A DNA stretch of 64,000 nt, from NCBI GenBank assembly GCA_004335835.1, contig RWJK01001066.1, positions 1 to 64,000 of the forward strand, written 5' to 3'. The notes below the pieces were generated by a model. The model did no database searches. It was not told the origin of the DNA and was given only the letters and a program-made list of their open reading frames with translations. Position 1 is the stretch's first letter. Each line of letters starts with the position of its first letter. The DNA comes from Scenedesmus sp. ARA3. Its lineage: Eukaryota; Chlorophyta; Chlorophyceae; Sphaeropleales; Scenedesmaceae. This document shows positions 11,501 through 24,017 of this stretch, in pieces. Position numbers and translations under genes: made by a program.

Positions 11501-14500
11501 GACACACTGCAGGTGAGGGGCCTTGCAGGCAAGCAGCTTGGGGATGCTCGGCTTGCAGGAAATCATGGCACTCGCGTACAATCTCTAGTCTAGGGGCTGC
11601 AACTTGCAGTAAAGCAGGAGATGCGTTTGGATGCATGCCCTAGCCCATGATCTGTCAGGCACCAGTAATGGTGATGATGGCCAGCATGGGGTACCTGCTG
11701 GACAGTCTGCAGGTGAGGGCGCTTGCAGTCAAGCAGGGAAGGAGCTTGCAGGAAAGCAGCGAAGCAGCTTGCAGGAAAGCAGAGAAGGGGGCTTGTCATA
11801 AGGCAGGACAGCAGCTGGCAGGAAAGGGTGGGGGGCAGCTTGCAGGAACACTCAAAGTCAGCTTGCAGGGAGGCAGCATAGAATCCTGAAAGGAAACTGG
11901 AAGGGAACTTGCATACATGCCCTTGCCTAGGGTTTGCCAGTGCCAGTGGAGGTTGTTGTTATGCTATTCAGCACAGAAGGGACAAGGGCAGCTTGGCACT
12001 GGTCTAATGGTTTGTTACCCTCATAGCACTGCATTCTGCGCCCCGATCCAACACCGGCCACCTGAACCTGCTGCTGCGCTGCGCCGCTGTGTACATTGTT
12101 GGGGTGCCACGCTAATCCCTGCTACAGCCCATTGCCAACACAGTGGCAGAGAAGTGGCAGGAAGAGTGCAGGCGCACCAGCAGCGCAGCGGGCAGCGGCA
12201 GAGTCACAGCAGACGGCAGCGGCAGCGGCGGCGGCGCCCGCAATCCCTTCCTAAGCCCCAGCCCTGAACCCCACCCTAACGGTTATAACAGTTATAACAA
12301 CACCCGGGGAGAGCCGCCGGGCGTGTCAGAATCCTGGGGCGGTGGCTGGGGCCTATCATCGGCTGGCAACGGCGGCGGTTTAGCAGCAGCAGCAGGGTTC
12401 GGCGGCAGGGGTTCAGGTTTAGGCCCTGCAGGGTTTGGGGGCGCCAGCAGTGCCGGGTTGCAGCGCGCAGAGGAGCACTTTGGCTCCATGCTGGAGGCAG
12501 CTGGTCAGGCGCTGCGGGGTGGTGTTGCTGTGGTGGCCAAGTGGCTGGCGGTGCGCGTGGTGTGGTGGCAGCAGCGCGCCGGCTGGTGCGAGCTGCTGTA
12601 CAGGTGAGCGCGTAACTCGGCTATAAACAGCATGCTTGCGCAAATGATGTACGTGCACTGGCTGTCTGGGAAGTGTTCCTGCTGTTGTCGTGCGAGCTGG
12701 ACAGGTGAGCCTGCAGCTTTTTGGAGCGCTGTTGGTTCATCTGCTTATGTGAGCTCACGTGAGCAGGTTCCATGAAATCCTGCAAGTGCAGTGGATGAAC
12801 ATGGTTCACCGGCATGCTGCGGTAGTGTTGCGGGTGCATCTGTTCCTCGTCCACACCAAAATTCCAGATACGTAATTGGCATATCCGCTGCTACAGGCAC
12901 CGCGTGACGAGCTGCCGCATCGACTGGCTGCTAAGGCCTGGCTGATGTGCTGGGTGGGCCCAGCAATACAGACCCCATACAACCAATGCATGCGCCGTGT
13001 GCTGCACTGCTGCAGGCACCGCGTGACCAGCTGCCGCATTGACTGGCTGCTGGAGGGCTTAGCAGATGTGCTGGGCGGGCCGGTGGGGCTGCACAACAAG
13101 AACGTGCACTGCAGGCACCATGCATGCATGCATATTATGATCTGAATTTGGTGCTGCACCGCTGCAGGCACCGCGTGACCAGCTGCCGCATTGACTGGCT
13201 CCTCGAGGGCCTGGCTGATGTGCTGGGCGGGCCAGTAGGGCTGCTGCCGCGGCAGCCGCGGCTGGAAGTGGCGGCTGCGCTGCTGCAGGAGGCAGCATTA
13301 GGGCTGGAGCGCGCGCTGCTGGACGGCGGGCCCTGCAAATGGTGAGTCAACGGTGGAGCTGTCCTTGAAAGAACACTTTATTTTTTACATGGGTTGTGCG
13401 CAACCTTGATCGATGAAGAGGAAGAGGTCTGGGCTGCTGCCCCGGCAGCCACGGCTGGATGTGGCGGCGGCGCTGCTGCAGGAAGCAGCGCTGGGGCTGG
13501 AGCGGGCGCTGCTGGATGGGGGACCCTGCAAGTGGTGAGTCGGAGGGGGAGCTTGCTTTGGACGTGCATCTGATTTTGAAGGGTGGTGCGCAATCTCGAT
13601 CGCTCAAGAGGCTCGGGGTGCGTCTGGATGGCTTGACCACTGCTGGCGTCCGCAAGAGGTGGGGCTGCTGCCGCGGCAGCTGCGGCTGGATGTGGCGGCT
13701 GCGCTGCTGCAGGAGGCAGCGCTGGGGCTGGAGCGGGCACTGCTGGACGGCGGGCCCTGCAAATGGTGAGTCACCGGTGGAGCTTCCCTTTGCAACGGTG
13801 AATAACACTTTATTTACAAGGGTTGTGCGCAACCTTGATCGATGAAGAGGAAGAGGTCTGCTTGGGTGTTCTTGAGTGGGCTTGGGTCGGTCACTGTTGG
13901 CCTGAGCAAGAGGTGGGGCTGCTGCCCCGGCAGCCGCGGCTGGATGTGGCGGCTGCGCTGCTGCAGGAGGCAGCATTGGGGCTGGAACGGGCACTGCTGG
14001 ACGGCGGGCCCTGCAAGCGGTGAGTGCAGGCGACAGGGACGGGGGGAGGGGTGGTGGTGGATTGTAAGTCTGCAGCTGACTAGGCGGATGGAGGTCGAGG
14101 GTGCGGCGGCTGCGCTGCTGCAGGAGGCAGCGCTGGGGCTGGAGCGGGAATTACTAGATGGCGGGCCCTGCAAGTGGTGAGTTAGAAAGGGTTCCAAATG
14201 CAGGTTTCAGCTGACTGGCAGGGTGGGGTTGGGTGGATGTGGCTGCTGCAGGATGCAGCGTTGGGGCTGGAGCGGGCGAGTGTGGCCCCTCTGCTGGACA
14301 GCGGGCCCCTGCAAGTGTTGAGTTGGACGGCGGCTATAATGTTTGTTTGCAGCTGACTGGGCGGATGGAGGCCAGGGGGATGTGGCGGCTGCGCTGCTGC
14401 AAGAGGCAGTATTGGGGCTGGAGCGCGCGCTGCTGGACGGCGGGCCCTGCAACTGGTGAACTGGAGGGTTGAAGTGTAACTTGGCAGCTGACTGCCCACC

Positions 14501-15057
14501 TGCCAATGACACAGCGCTGCTGCTGCCTGCACCTGCAAATCTTTGATTGCAGGTTCATCCCTGCTGATGCCGCGCACATCAAGGATGACGTGGACGCCCT
14601 CACACGCCTCTTTTTTGCAGAGGGGGACGGCCTGCCTATGCAGGTGGGCAACGGTTTAGGGTTCCGCAAAGCCCAGCTGCAGCAGCAGCAGCGCTGTGTG
14701 TGTCATTGGTGCAACACGCCTGCGTGTGATTAGATGGGCTTGCCTTATCTCCTAGTGCATGCAGCAGTGCTGTGTTTGTGTGTTACTGCACCATGTGAGT
14801 GCTGGATTACCCACTGATGGCGTTGGTCTAACTTCATCACTGCAAATTCAAAGAAGTTGTTTTACTACACTCACTGTGTACTTCCTGCCTGTCTGCTGGG
14901 CATCAGCAAGACGCTTGCCAGGCGCGATGTTAATGCTTGCAGCAACTACGTGCTGCCTGCCAGGCTTGGCGTGTAATCATCTGCCAGCCTTCCTGCCTGC
15001 CTGCCTGCTTGGCGTCTGATCATCTTCCAGCCTGCCTGCCTGCCTGCCTTCCTGCCC

Positions 15058-15090
<33 letters not shown>

Positions 15091-16680
15091 CCCTCCTGCC
15101 TGCCTGCCTGCCTGCCTGCTTGGCGTCTGATCATCTGCCTACCTGCCTGCCTGCTTGGCGTCTGATCATCTGCCTACCTGCCTGCCTGCCTACCTGCCTG
15201 CCTGCCTACCTGCNNNNNNNNNNNNNNNNNNNNNNNNNNNNNNNNNNNNNNNNNNNNNNNNNNNNNNNNNNNNNNNNNNNNNNNNNNNNNNNNNNNNNNN
15301 NNNNNNNNNNNNNNNNNNNNNNNNNNNNNNNNNNNNNNNNNNNNNNNNNNNNNNNNNNNNNNNNNNNNNNNNNNNNNNNNNNNNNNNNNNNNNNNNNNNN
15401 NNNNNNNNNNNNNNNNNNNNNNNNNNNNNNNNNNNNNNNNNNNNNNNNNNNNNNNNNNNNNNNNNNNNNNNNNNNNNNNNNNNNNNNNNNNNNNNNNNNN
15501 NNNNNNNNNNNNNNNNNNNNNNNNNNNNNNNNNNNNNNNNNNNNNNNNNNNNNNNNNNNNNNNNNNNNNNNNNNNNNNNNNNNNNNNNNNNNNNNNNNNN
15601 NNNNNNNNNNNNNNNNNNNNNNNNNNNNNNNNNNNNNNNNNNNNNNNNNNNNNNNNNNNNNNNNNNNNNNNNNNNNNNNNNNNNNNNNNNNNNNNNNNNN
15701 NNNNNNNNNNNNNNNNNNNNNNNNNNNNNNNNNNNNNNNNNNNNNNNNNNNNNNNNNNNNNNNNNNNNNNNNNNNNNNNNNNNNNNNNNNNNNNNNNNNN
15801 NNNNNNNNNNNNNNNNNNNNNNNNNNNNNNNNNNNNNNNNNNNNNNNNNNNNNNNNNNNNNNNNNNNNNNNNNNNNNNNNNNNNNNNNNNNNNNNNNNNN
15901 NNNNNNNNNNNNNNNNNNNNNNNNNNNNNNNNNNNNNNNNNNNNNNNNNNNNNNNNNNNNNNNNNNNNNNNNNNNNNNNNNNNNNNNNNNNNNNNNNNNN
16001 NNNNNNNNNNNNNNNNNNNNNNNNNNNNNNNNNNNNNNNNTTGACGGTTTTGTTGCTGTTTTTTGTGATTTTCAAAAGCTGCTGGCTGCATGTGCTGCTG
16101 AAGGTTCTGTGCCACAGGTGAGACGGGTGTGCGTGGTGCCAGGCAGACAACACGCTTCGCACACTAACCTGACATCATAGCATCATCATGGTAACATGAT
16201 GATGATGGCTAGCGTGCTGCATGGCATCCTCTCGGCAGCCCATTGCATGCTGCCAACAGCTGCTGAGTGAGCATGTGCTGCTGACGGTGCTGCGCCACGG
16301 GTGAGAAGGCACGGCAGCGGTGGTGTTGCTGCTGTTTGTTTTGAGGTTAACCAGCTGCTGGCTGGATGCTGCTGGAGCGTGTATCAGCTACACGTTTTTG
16401 TGTCACACTCAGGGCTCTGTCATGGGCTGCAAGTGCGCCAGCTACCACTGCTCCTTGCTCTTTACGAGCTGTGCTGACTGGGGTGTTGCAGCAAGCGGTC
16501 AAATCATAGCACTGCATCACTACTCTGCACGTGCAGTGCAACACACGCTGCACACTAGCGCGCTGCAACTCGTACCTTGGCGCTCCCCAAACATGGTTGC
16601 ATCCTGCTCGCACGTTCTGGCTCCTCATGTTGATTATGTATTGCGTGCGCTGCTGCTGCTGCTGCTGCTGCTGCCGAGGC

Positions 16681-16714
<34 letters not shown>

Positions 16715-16946
16715 GCAGGGCTGACCACGCTGCTAGCAGGTACCTGAAGGAGCAGATTAGGATGCCCCTACCGGGGCTACTGCTGACCTGGGCTATTGCT
16801 GCTGCTGCTGCTGCTGCTCTTGCTGCTGCTGCAGGGCCGACCACGCTGCCAGCAAGTACCTGAAGGAGCAGATCAAGGTGCCCAAGGCGCGGGATGCCAC
16901 CATAGGGGAGACCTTCGGGCGCCTCACAAGGCTCACGCGGCTGTAG
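2562..16946 (+). CDS. PATROL1-like DUF810 / MUN-domain protein (Munc13-like), multi-exon, with assembly gap
   Basis: Plant DUF810 proteins such as Arabidopsis PATROL1 are Munc13-related tethering factors that help deliver vesicles to the plasma membrane. The spliced exons follow that family in order: LNTGLSEAEVKDLAYLVF (about 2653-2730); VRSQLDVDEARAGEV (to 3223); LELPVCLLGVVLPKDFN (3534-3622); RSFVVWRDTLSHVLL (4023-4169); 4471-4582; 5273-5407; FAWVHFRQFVLTRHPGL (5794-5978); VIDWTAERLADYHAR (to 6787); 7309-7445; the MUN-domain hallmark VPPLPALTRYKREVAVK (about 10718-10774); RGGVAVVAKWLAVRVVWW (about 12510-12570); LLDGGPCKW (ending 13341) joined to FIPADAAHIKDDVDALTRLF (from 14553); and the C-terminus SKYLKEQIKVPK with TAG at 16944-16946. 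Most exons have extra partial copies in the flanking introns. The true start and the exons under the Ns are unknown, and for several exons which copy is spliced is uncertain. Confidence 0.8.
2653..3195 (+). repeat. Duplicated exon pairs at the 5' end of the DUF810 gene
   Basis: The exon end encoding LSEAEVKDLAYLVFA plus its donor (about 2656-2735) recurs nearly intact at about 2869-2951. The next exon, encoding VRSQLDVDEARAGEVAR (about 3115-3180), has a diverged copy at about 2998-3055 (VRSQMDVDEAWAGDVAR), which also carries downstream codons. A further upstream pair, at about 2359-2480 and 2525-2610, shares a cttgcaggacg acceptor and a ggcggcgctgacg/tgatgg tail. Only one copy of each is needed for the family alignment. 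Confidence 0.75.
4499..5130 (+). repeat. Three-unit exon-plus-intron tandem array, period about 272 bases
   Basis: The exon part beginning gtgcgtgacgctgacg starts at 4499, 4772 and 5044, so the spacings are 273 and 272 bases. Each unit carries the same coding stretch (RDADDFDEEEYRAASRAV, with small changes), the same end ATCATACAG followed by gtgcg, and related intron sequence (acgcgtacgct, then a ggggcagcag and gtggctgtt...gggtggggtgg motif). All three exon copies keep an open frame and a donor. Confidence 0.85.
5342..5530 (+). repeat. Tandem copy of the FDTLDEAAYIE exon end
   Basis: The exon end from gtgtttgacacgctgg at 5342 to its gtgag donor at 5408 recurs from 5458 to 5524 (gtgtttgacacgcttt), about 116 bases downstream, with the reading frame and donor intact. 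The encoded residues change only from LDEAAYIEGADAYLQLLQ to LYEAAYIEDGDAYLQLLQ. Conservation of frame leaves open that both copies are usable exons. Confidence 0.8.
5868..6270 (+). repeat. Tandem copy of the LTRHPGLVAK exon end
   Basis: The stretch beginning tttgtgctcacgcggcaccc at about 5870, running through the KALLKRLALLARQHSRG-coding region to a gtgagc donor (5979), recurs from about 6148 to a gtgagc donor at about 6267. The period is about 278 bases. The second copy has small changes (ALLKRLAMLARQHSRG-like) and a lengthened CAG/CGG run. Confidence 0.75.
7645..8040 (+). repeat. Two exon pairs: ELQRRLAAAG and SMCSIVKELA
   Basis: The acceptor plus exon start tgcctgcagagctgcagcg occurs at about 7655 and 7766, a period of about 111. 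The linked exon end encoding SSMCSIVKELAREQMNSWAR (about 7830-7888) recurs at about 7975-8035 with C for R and K for N substitutions and its own gtgagg donor. Intron and exon sequence are both copied. Confidence 0.7.
8250..8790 (+). repeat. Array of GFSGQLPEAVPL exon copies, period about 234 bases
   Basis: The unit cag(t/c)ggcttcagcgggcag begins at 8250, 8483 and 8718, so the spacings are 233 and 235. The first two copies run into an intron-like gctgcttgattca tail; the third continues into the full exon (SLAVLHGAAGARLLPWLSS). Two shorter copies (ggcttcagtgggctgtttgt) lie between them at about 8395 and 8628, again 233 apart, so the period includes intron sequence. Confidence 0.8.
9595..10760 (+). 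repeat. Triplicated exon ends around ESWQPLAPGQ and YLAGILERLGPWA
   Basis: The coding segment cagctgcagcag...gagctggcagccgctggcgcc appears at about 9608-9652, 9766-9805 and, more decayed, 9898-9935. The exon encoding YLAGILERLGPWAALVPP appears at about 10468-10500 (decayed), 10556-10610 and 10674-10735, with repeated intron words (ctcctgctgctgcgctcctgctggcttctt) before each copy. The last copy continues into the MUN-domain motif and is the likely functional one. Confidence 0.75.
11300..11715 (+). repeat. Copies of the PHAERIEALSPEVL exon
   Basis: The acceptor gctgctgctgcag with caggccgcatgctgagcgc is present at about 11303 and 11423. The first copy breaks off after the GTGCTTGCG region, while the second is full length and ends CTGCAG/gtgagg. 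The 3' part (gtgatgatggccagc...ctgcaggtgaggg) recurs at about 11667-11718. Exon start and exon end have therefore been copied separately. Confidence 0.7.
12890..14462 (+). repeat. Three- and seven-copy exon array near the 3' end of the MUN domain
   Basis: The 5' half of one exon (acceptor ctgcaggcaccgcgtgac, encoding HRVTSCRIDWLLEGLADVL) occurs at about 12893, 13014 and 13168. The 3' half (encoding VAAALLQEAALGLERALLDG and CKW, then gtgagt) occurs about seven times, ending near 13341, 13535, 13766, 14020, 14176, 14316 and 14457. Only the copy at 13168-13341 has both halves. The copy ending near 14316 has lost its GT donor, and the one ending near 14020 changes the final codon. Intervening sequences are also related to each other (ggttgtgcgcaac...gatcgatgaagagg at 13390 and 13820). 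Confidence 0.85.
14985..15213 (+). repeat. CCTG tetranucleotide repeat with interspersed longer unit
   Basis: Runs of cctgcctgcctgcc are interrupted three or four times by ttggcgtctgatcatctgcc or close variants. The tract lies inside an intron of the DUF810 gene and runs straight into the block of Ns, so its full length is unknown. Confidence 0.95.
15214..16040. other. Assembly gap (827 Ns)
   Basis: Undetermined bases follow directly on the CCTG repeat, as expected when short reads cannot cross a low-complexity tract. One or more exons of the DUF810 gene between the DDVDALTRLFF exon and the VLCHR exon may be hidden here. Confidence 0.99.
16070..16900 (+). repeat. Duplicated last exons of the DUF810 gene
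   Basis: The penultimate exon end gcatgtgctgctgaaggttctgtgccac (about 16088-16119, HVLLKVLCHR) is repeated at about 16272-16303 (HVLLTVLRHG), each followed by gtgaga. The final exon start encoding ADHAASKYLKEQIKVP (about 16834-16885) is preceded by a copy at about 16720-16772 (ADHAASRYLKEQIRMP). Both are introduced by long ctg runs and a gcaggg acceptor. The family has one HVLLxVLCHR motif, so one member of each pair is surplus. Confidence 0.75.
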
Positions 16947-18321
16947 CACAAGGACAAGTTTATTTGGCGAGTGAATACACCAGAGAATCTGTGATTCTAC
17001 ATATCACCTCTTGCATTGATCCACAGCATGGCTGGTGCTCTCTGCGTAGCTTCCGGTGTTTCTGAAACATTCAAAGAGTCCTCACGCCAGCACAGATCAC
17101 TGTCGTGGTGAGCCATGCTGGCAGCACCCGTGGCAGCACCCGTGCAGCTCTGCAGCCGGCAGCGCAGCTGCAGGCTTTTTCTGCTGCCGGCAGGTGTTCT
17201 GGGACATGCCGTGGTATGGAGCCAACTCAACCATTATGAAGTCGTGATGCGGCGGCTGTGCTGTTAGCGCGAGCAGCTGTGATCAGTTACAAGCAGCTGA
17301 AATTGCTGCAGCCAAAAGCTGGTATCTATAATATTACCCGGCAACTCAAAGCTGTTTGCAACGCAGCAAGACCACCGCACTGCAGCAGCAGGTCATGGCA
17401 CTAGTACTCAGCCAGAACGTTGCACAACAACTTTTTCCGATGCACGTGGTGCATGCTGTGTTATGCGCTTTGCCCAGCTGAAGAAGCTGCCCGGCTGGGG
17501 GCTTGTTGCTTTGTTAGGCACGTGCCACGTGGCAGCGTGTACCTGCTATATGGTCCTTCAAATGCTCCTGGGTCAAGCAGGGATTTGCATGTTGGCTGCC
17601 AGGTTAACTGCTGACTATCATGGTTGTGATGACCTTATTCATGCCGGCAATCATTGCAAGGCTTGCAAGCACTTGTACTGTACAGCAGCCTGAGTTCTTT
17701 TCATCCTTCAGCCCTACTAAAGTGTAGAGCCTTTCGTCATGCATTGCCCAATGTTGCCATGGCTGCAGTGATAACTCGATGACAGTGCAACGTTACAAGA
17801 GGTGGGCTGCACACGACTGTCTCTGAGTAACCTTGTTGGCAGCTGTACTGCTCGCAGTACCATTAATCCTTGACCACAGGGGATTCCAACCGCCCCGCAC
17901 AACACAAAATCCTGACCGATGTCCTGCGCTGCATGTTGAGTTGCCCAAACTAAAAAGTACACCCACTTACAGGGCAACACAGGCCCAACACAGTATACAG
18001 TACGTACTGAGCCTAGCTACGGAAAACCACCCAGCCATGCTGCACCTACCCTGCCGCTCAGTCACAACAAAAGTCCACCTAAACGTGGTCAAACAAGTCA
18101 TTACAAGCTGCGGTCACATGCCTCCCGCTGTTCCAATAACTCTGCAGCCCATCTTGACCAACTTGCAATCCTTGATCAAGGCGGCAGCCACTGCTGCATC
18201 CTGGCACGCGCATCAGCCCTACGCGCGCCTCCCACACACGCAAGCTGCGACAGCCGCACAGCTGCGACTCCTCAGGACAGCGCTGCTGCCCTGTACATCA
18301 GCTGCTGCTGCTGCTGCCTGC
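16947..18321. other. Intergenic region; one orphan exon-like end
   Basis: After the DUF810 stop there is no recognisable gene until the APS kinase 3' end. One small plus-strand stretch at about 17191-17246 has a plausible acceptor (gctgccggcag) followed by an open frame, VFWDMPWYGANSTIMKS, and a stop; it could be a last exon of something unrecognised or chance. The rest shows no coherent frame. Confidence 0.4.
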
Positions 18322-20657
<2,336 letters not shown>

Positions 20658-21554
20658 GGACGGTTGCGCAGCAGGACAGCACCAGATTTGAGCACATGCA
20701 GCATGTTTAAAAGGTGGCTAAGCGGGCCGGGCAGCAGGATGGGGCCGGGGACAGCTGCCCTGGTGAAGGTGCTGAAGGCCATGTGCAGCAGAATGTGTAT
20801 GGTAATCGGTGCAGCGCATGCGATGCTAGCGGTTGCATGAGGCTGGTCAAAGGTAGGAGTCTATCATTGAACTGGTTGCTGAATGCTGTGTTGCCTGCAG
20901 AGAACTTTGCTGCATACATCAGCAGCTCCCTGCAGTACATCCGCTGGTGAACAGCACAGGCGAGACATGCAGGTTCACGCAGCCATGTACAATGTGATGT
21001 ACATCGCTTATGTTCTACAGCTGCTGCTTGGGGCTGCGAAGGCATACTGTGCTTGGGAACGCCTTGGCACACCCATCAATAACTGCTTTTACGAATACAC
21101 CTCGCAGCTGCTGCTGGCTGCTTAGAGCACACGCACCAACGTCGTAGATAGGCTGGTAATGCCGAGCGGCCGTGGCCACCTGAGCAAGCATAGGCATGGC
21201 CTGCCTCAGCAGGGAACCCGACTGCGAGAGCATCGTGGCTGTGTCGATAGACGTTGCAGCTGCTACAAAAACTTTCACAAAAACTTCGGTACAGAGACGG
21301 TGACGCAATGTGGGGAAGAGCGCAAGGGCGACGTGCGTGTACCAGGCAGCGGTACAAGCCCTGGCGGTTCACAGGTGACACGGCCACGATCCCAGCCTTT
21401 CTGAATGCCAGATGTTCTTGGAAGTAAGCATGGCAACATTGATTCGAGCCCGAGTGGATCTTGTGCTGTTCACTCAGCACTAGTGTTGCTGCTGCCCTGA
21501 CAGTACGCCTCACTCCCACTTGAAAGCAGCTGATGCGCAGCTGCAGCAGCTTTC
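20658..21554. other. Intergenic or 5' region between divergent genes
   Basis: This separates the minus-strand APS kinase from the plus-strand INTS4-like gene, so it should hold both promoters and possibly their first exons. One exon-like plus-strand end is visible at about 20904-20949: a ttgcctgcag acceptor, then NFAAYISSSLQYIRW and a stop. No transit peptide exon or clear start for either gene was identified. Confidence 0.4.
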
Positions 21555-22333
21555 TTGGAGCCCAGAATATCCATCATGCTGCATCAGCTGCAGCTAGTGG
21601 GGCTGCACCTGCGCTATGCTGATCCTGCAGCTCCTGCAGCTGATGACTGGCAGGCTGCTTCTGCTCTGATCAGCCATGCAGCACCAGAGATGCGGCTAGC
21701 AGCAGTGCAACTGCTCGCAGAGCTCTGTAGAGCAGCTGCACCTCCCCATCAAACTTCCGCAGTAGCATCAGACAAGTGTGCAGCAGCAGCAGTAGCAGCT
21801 GGACAAAATGGCAGTGTGGCCGCTGTGGCATGCTCTGAAGTTGTGGCTGGATCAACACTGTCCACAGTGCAGCAGGCACGCGTGGATGCAGCGTTCCTGA
21901 GCCTGTGCAGTGCAGTCAGCACAGACACAGTAGCAGCAATCAGGCTGGAGGCACTGCTGGCCCTGGCAGGTGGGCGCCACTCACAGCAGTTGCTTTATTG
22001 CATCAAAAATGTCTGCTGCACTTGCAACTGCACCTAAAAAGGCTAGCAGAGCAGCACTGCACCTTTAGGTCCATTGTTGTACAACAGTTCTGTAAGCCAA
22101 CAGCCTTCAGCCATGCTGTATCTGCAAACTCCCGTTTCACGTGCTGTTCACAACACAACGAACTGCATACGCCTATGCAGCCCATTTTCTGCCAAACTGC
22201 AGCCGTAAATTAACTTTTTGTTACTGCTCTTGACCCCACTGCTGCAGGCATGCACCATGCCAGCAGAGCCGTCAAGCAACAGGCACTCAGCAAGCGTGCT
22301 ATGCTGCGCATGCCAGGCACTGCTGTTGCTGCT

Positions 22334-22365
<32 letters not shown>

Positions 22366-23974
22366 TGGGCAGCCTGGCACCACAGAAGCAGCAGCAGCCG
22401 TAGCAGCAGCAGTTGCTGCAGATGGCAGCTTGCTTGACAGTGCCACTGGCGCTTTTGTGCATGGCGTAGAAGATGATGTGGTGCAGGTGGGTGATGAAGG
22501 TGATACAACGAATGATGTTGGTTGTCGCGGCGAAAACGCCAGCATGTGCTGCACTGTTGTCTTGATCTTGACAGTGCCATTGGTGCGCTGGTGCGTTGCA
22601 TCACAGCACAGTGGTGGTGGTTTGGTGTGCGTGTACATGGGGACCAGGTGCATGACAGCCTGCAGTTGCACCTGTACTTGCCTCAGCAGCAGCAGCTGCA
22701 CTGCCGGGTGTTGCAGCAGGACTGCATACTCGTGCCTATTTATGCCTATTCATGCCTTAACGGCACAATCGGGCACCTGACCACATGTCTCTGCCTGCCC
22801 AGGTGCGCGTAGCTGCTGTGTCAGCCATGCTGTCACTGGGCTCCCGGGATACCCAGCTGGCAGATGAGGCTGCTGAGCTGCTGGCTGAGCTGGCAGCTGA
22901 TGAGCTGCTGCCAGTGAGGCTTGCTGCACTGAGGGGGCTGGTGGGCTGGGCTGGCCAGCATAGGCAGCGGCGGGCGGCAGCAAAGCAGCAGCAGCAGCAG
23001 CAGCAACAGCAGCGGGAGGGTCAGGAGCACCAGCAGGAGGGTCAGGAGCAGCAGCAGGGGCAGCAGATGGACGTGGATTCCATGCCGCCTGCACAGCAGC
23101 AGCAGCAGCAGCAGGAGGAGGAACAGGCAGCAGAAGAAGCGGATGACGGAGTTGAAGAAGATGACGATGAAGACACGTTTGTTGATGAAGATACACAGGT
23201 GCATCAGGCTGCAGCTGATGTGCAGTATCGTGGCAGCCAGCAGCAACAGCAGCAGGAACAGCCGGACCAAACCAGCAAACCAGCAACACAAGCAGGAATT
23301 GCAGCAAGCCACAGAAATAGCGCCAGTGCACATATAACGGCTCCACCTGCAGCACCAGCAGCCACGAAAAAGCCACCCAAGCCCAGCAAGAAGCGAAAGG
23401 GGGACCTGCCTCCTTGGGGCACTGACGGTGTTGCTGCAGGTATTGCTGCACTGCGAGACAGCCACGTGCAAGTGCGCAGCCTAGCGCTGCAGCTGCTTGC
23501 GCTGCTTCCTCCTGCAAGCATGCAGGCCATTATTAGCTTGTTACAAGCCTTAATACCCTGCTGCGAGCAGCACCAGCAGCAGCACATGCAGGCAGCGCTG
23601 GCAGTGGTGCATCAGCTGGCGCAGCAGCGCACAGCAATGGTGGCCAAGTCCTGCCAAAACATATGCAAGCTGCTGGCAACAGCGGTGCAAGGGGCTGCAC
23701 CGTCTGCCATCGCAGCAGTGATAGCACAGCAGCACCACGGGCTAGCCGCAGCAGCAGCACCAGCAGCAGCAGCAGCAGCTGCAGCAGCAGCAGCGCACTC
23801 GCCAGTTGCCTTGGAGTTGCTGTCAGAGCTGATACTGGCAACTGCCAAGCTAAAGGCCAGCATGCTGCCTGCTCTGCAGCAGCAGCTGGAGAAGCAGGGC
23901 CTGCTGCAGGCTGCGCCGCTGCAGCCGCTGCTCACACAGCTGGACGCAATGCGGCAGCAGCGCATGGTGGTACT

Positions 23975-24010
<36 letters not shown>

Positions 24011-24017
24011 CTGGTGA
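21555..24017 (+). CDS. Integrator complex subunit 4-like HEAT-repeat protein (5' end uncertain)
   Basis: INTS4 is a HEAT-repeat scaffold of the nuclear Integrator complex, which cleaves snRNA and other nascent transcripts. Three exons join in frame: about 21555-21969, 22248-22486 and 22803-24017 (TGA). HEAT helices are seen at APEMRLAAVQLLAELC and DTVAAIRLEALLALA. The motif GAFVHGVEDDVVQVRVAAVS closely follows the animal INTS4 segment GAFVHGLEDE...VRIAAVEAL. Later repeats include DELLPVRLAALRGLVGW and DSHVQVRSLALQLLALL. A low-complexity insert (poly-Gln, an acidic EEDDDEDTFVDED stretch, and the KKPPKPSKKRKG nuclear-localisation-like motif) and a poly-Ala run split the repeats. The C-terminus is a poly-Gln tail. 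The protein is short at the N-terminus compared with INTS4, so upstream exons are probably missing from this model. A decayed copy of the DSATGAFVHG coding stretch lies in intron 2 at about 22565-22600. Confidence 0.75.

Noticed and set aside
14937..16121. Long open frames across the N block
   Set aside because: Produced by undetermined bases and the CCTG repeat, not by coding sequence.
17191..17246. Short exon VFWDMPWYGANSTIMKS with stop
   Set aside because: Only 18 codons with no partner exon or family match; kept as a note in the intergenic entry.
22750..23517. 255-codon minus-strand open frame
   Set aside because: Antisense of the INTS4-like last exon, which has HEAT motifs in the plus frame.
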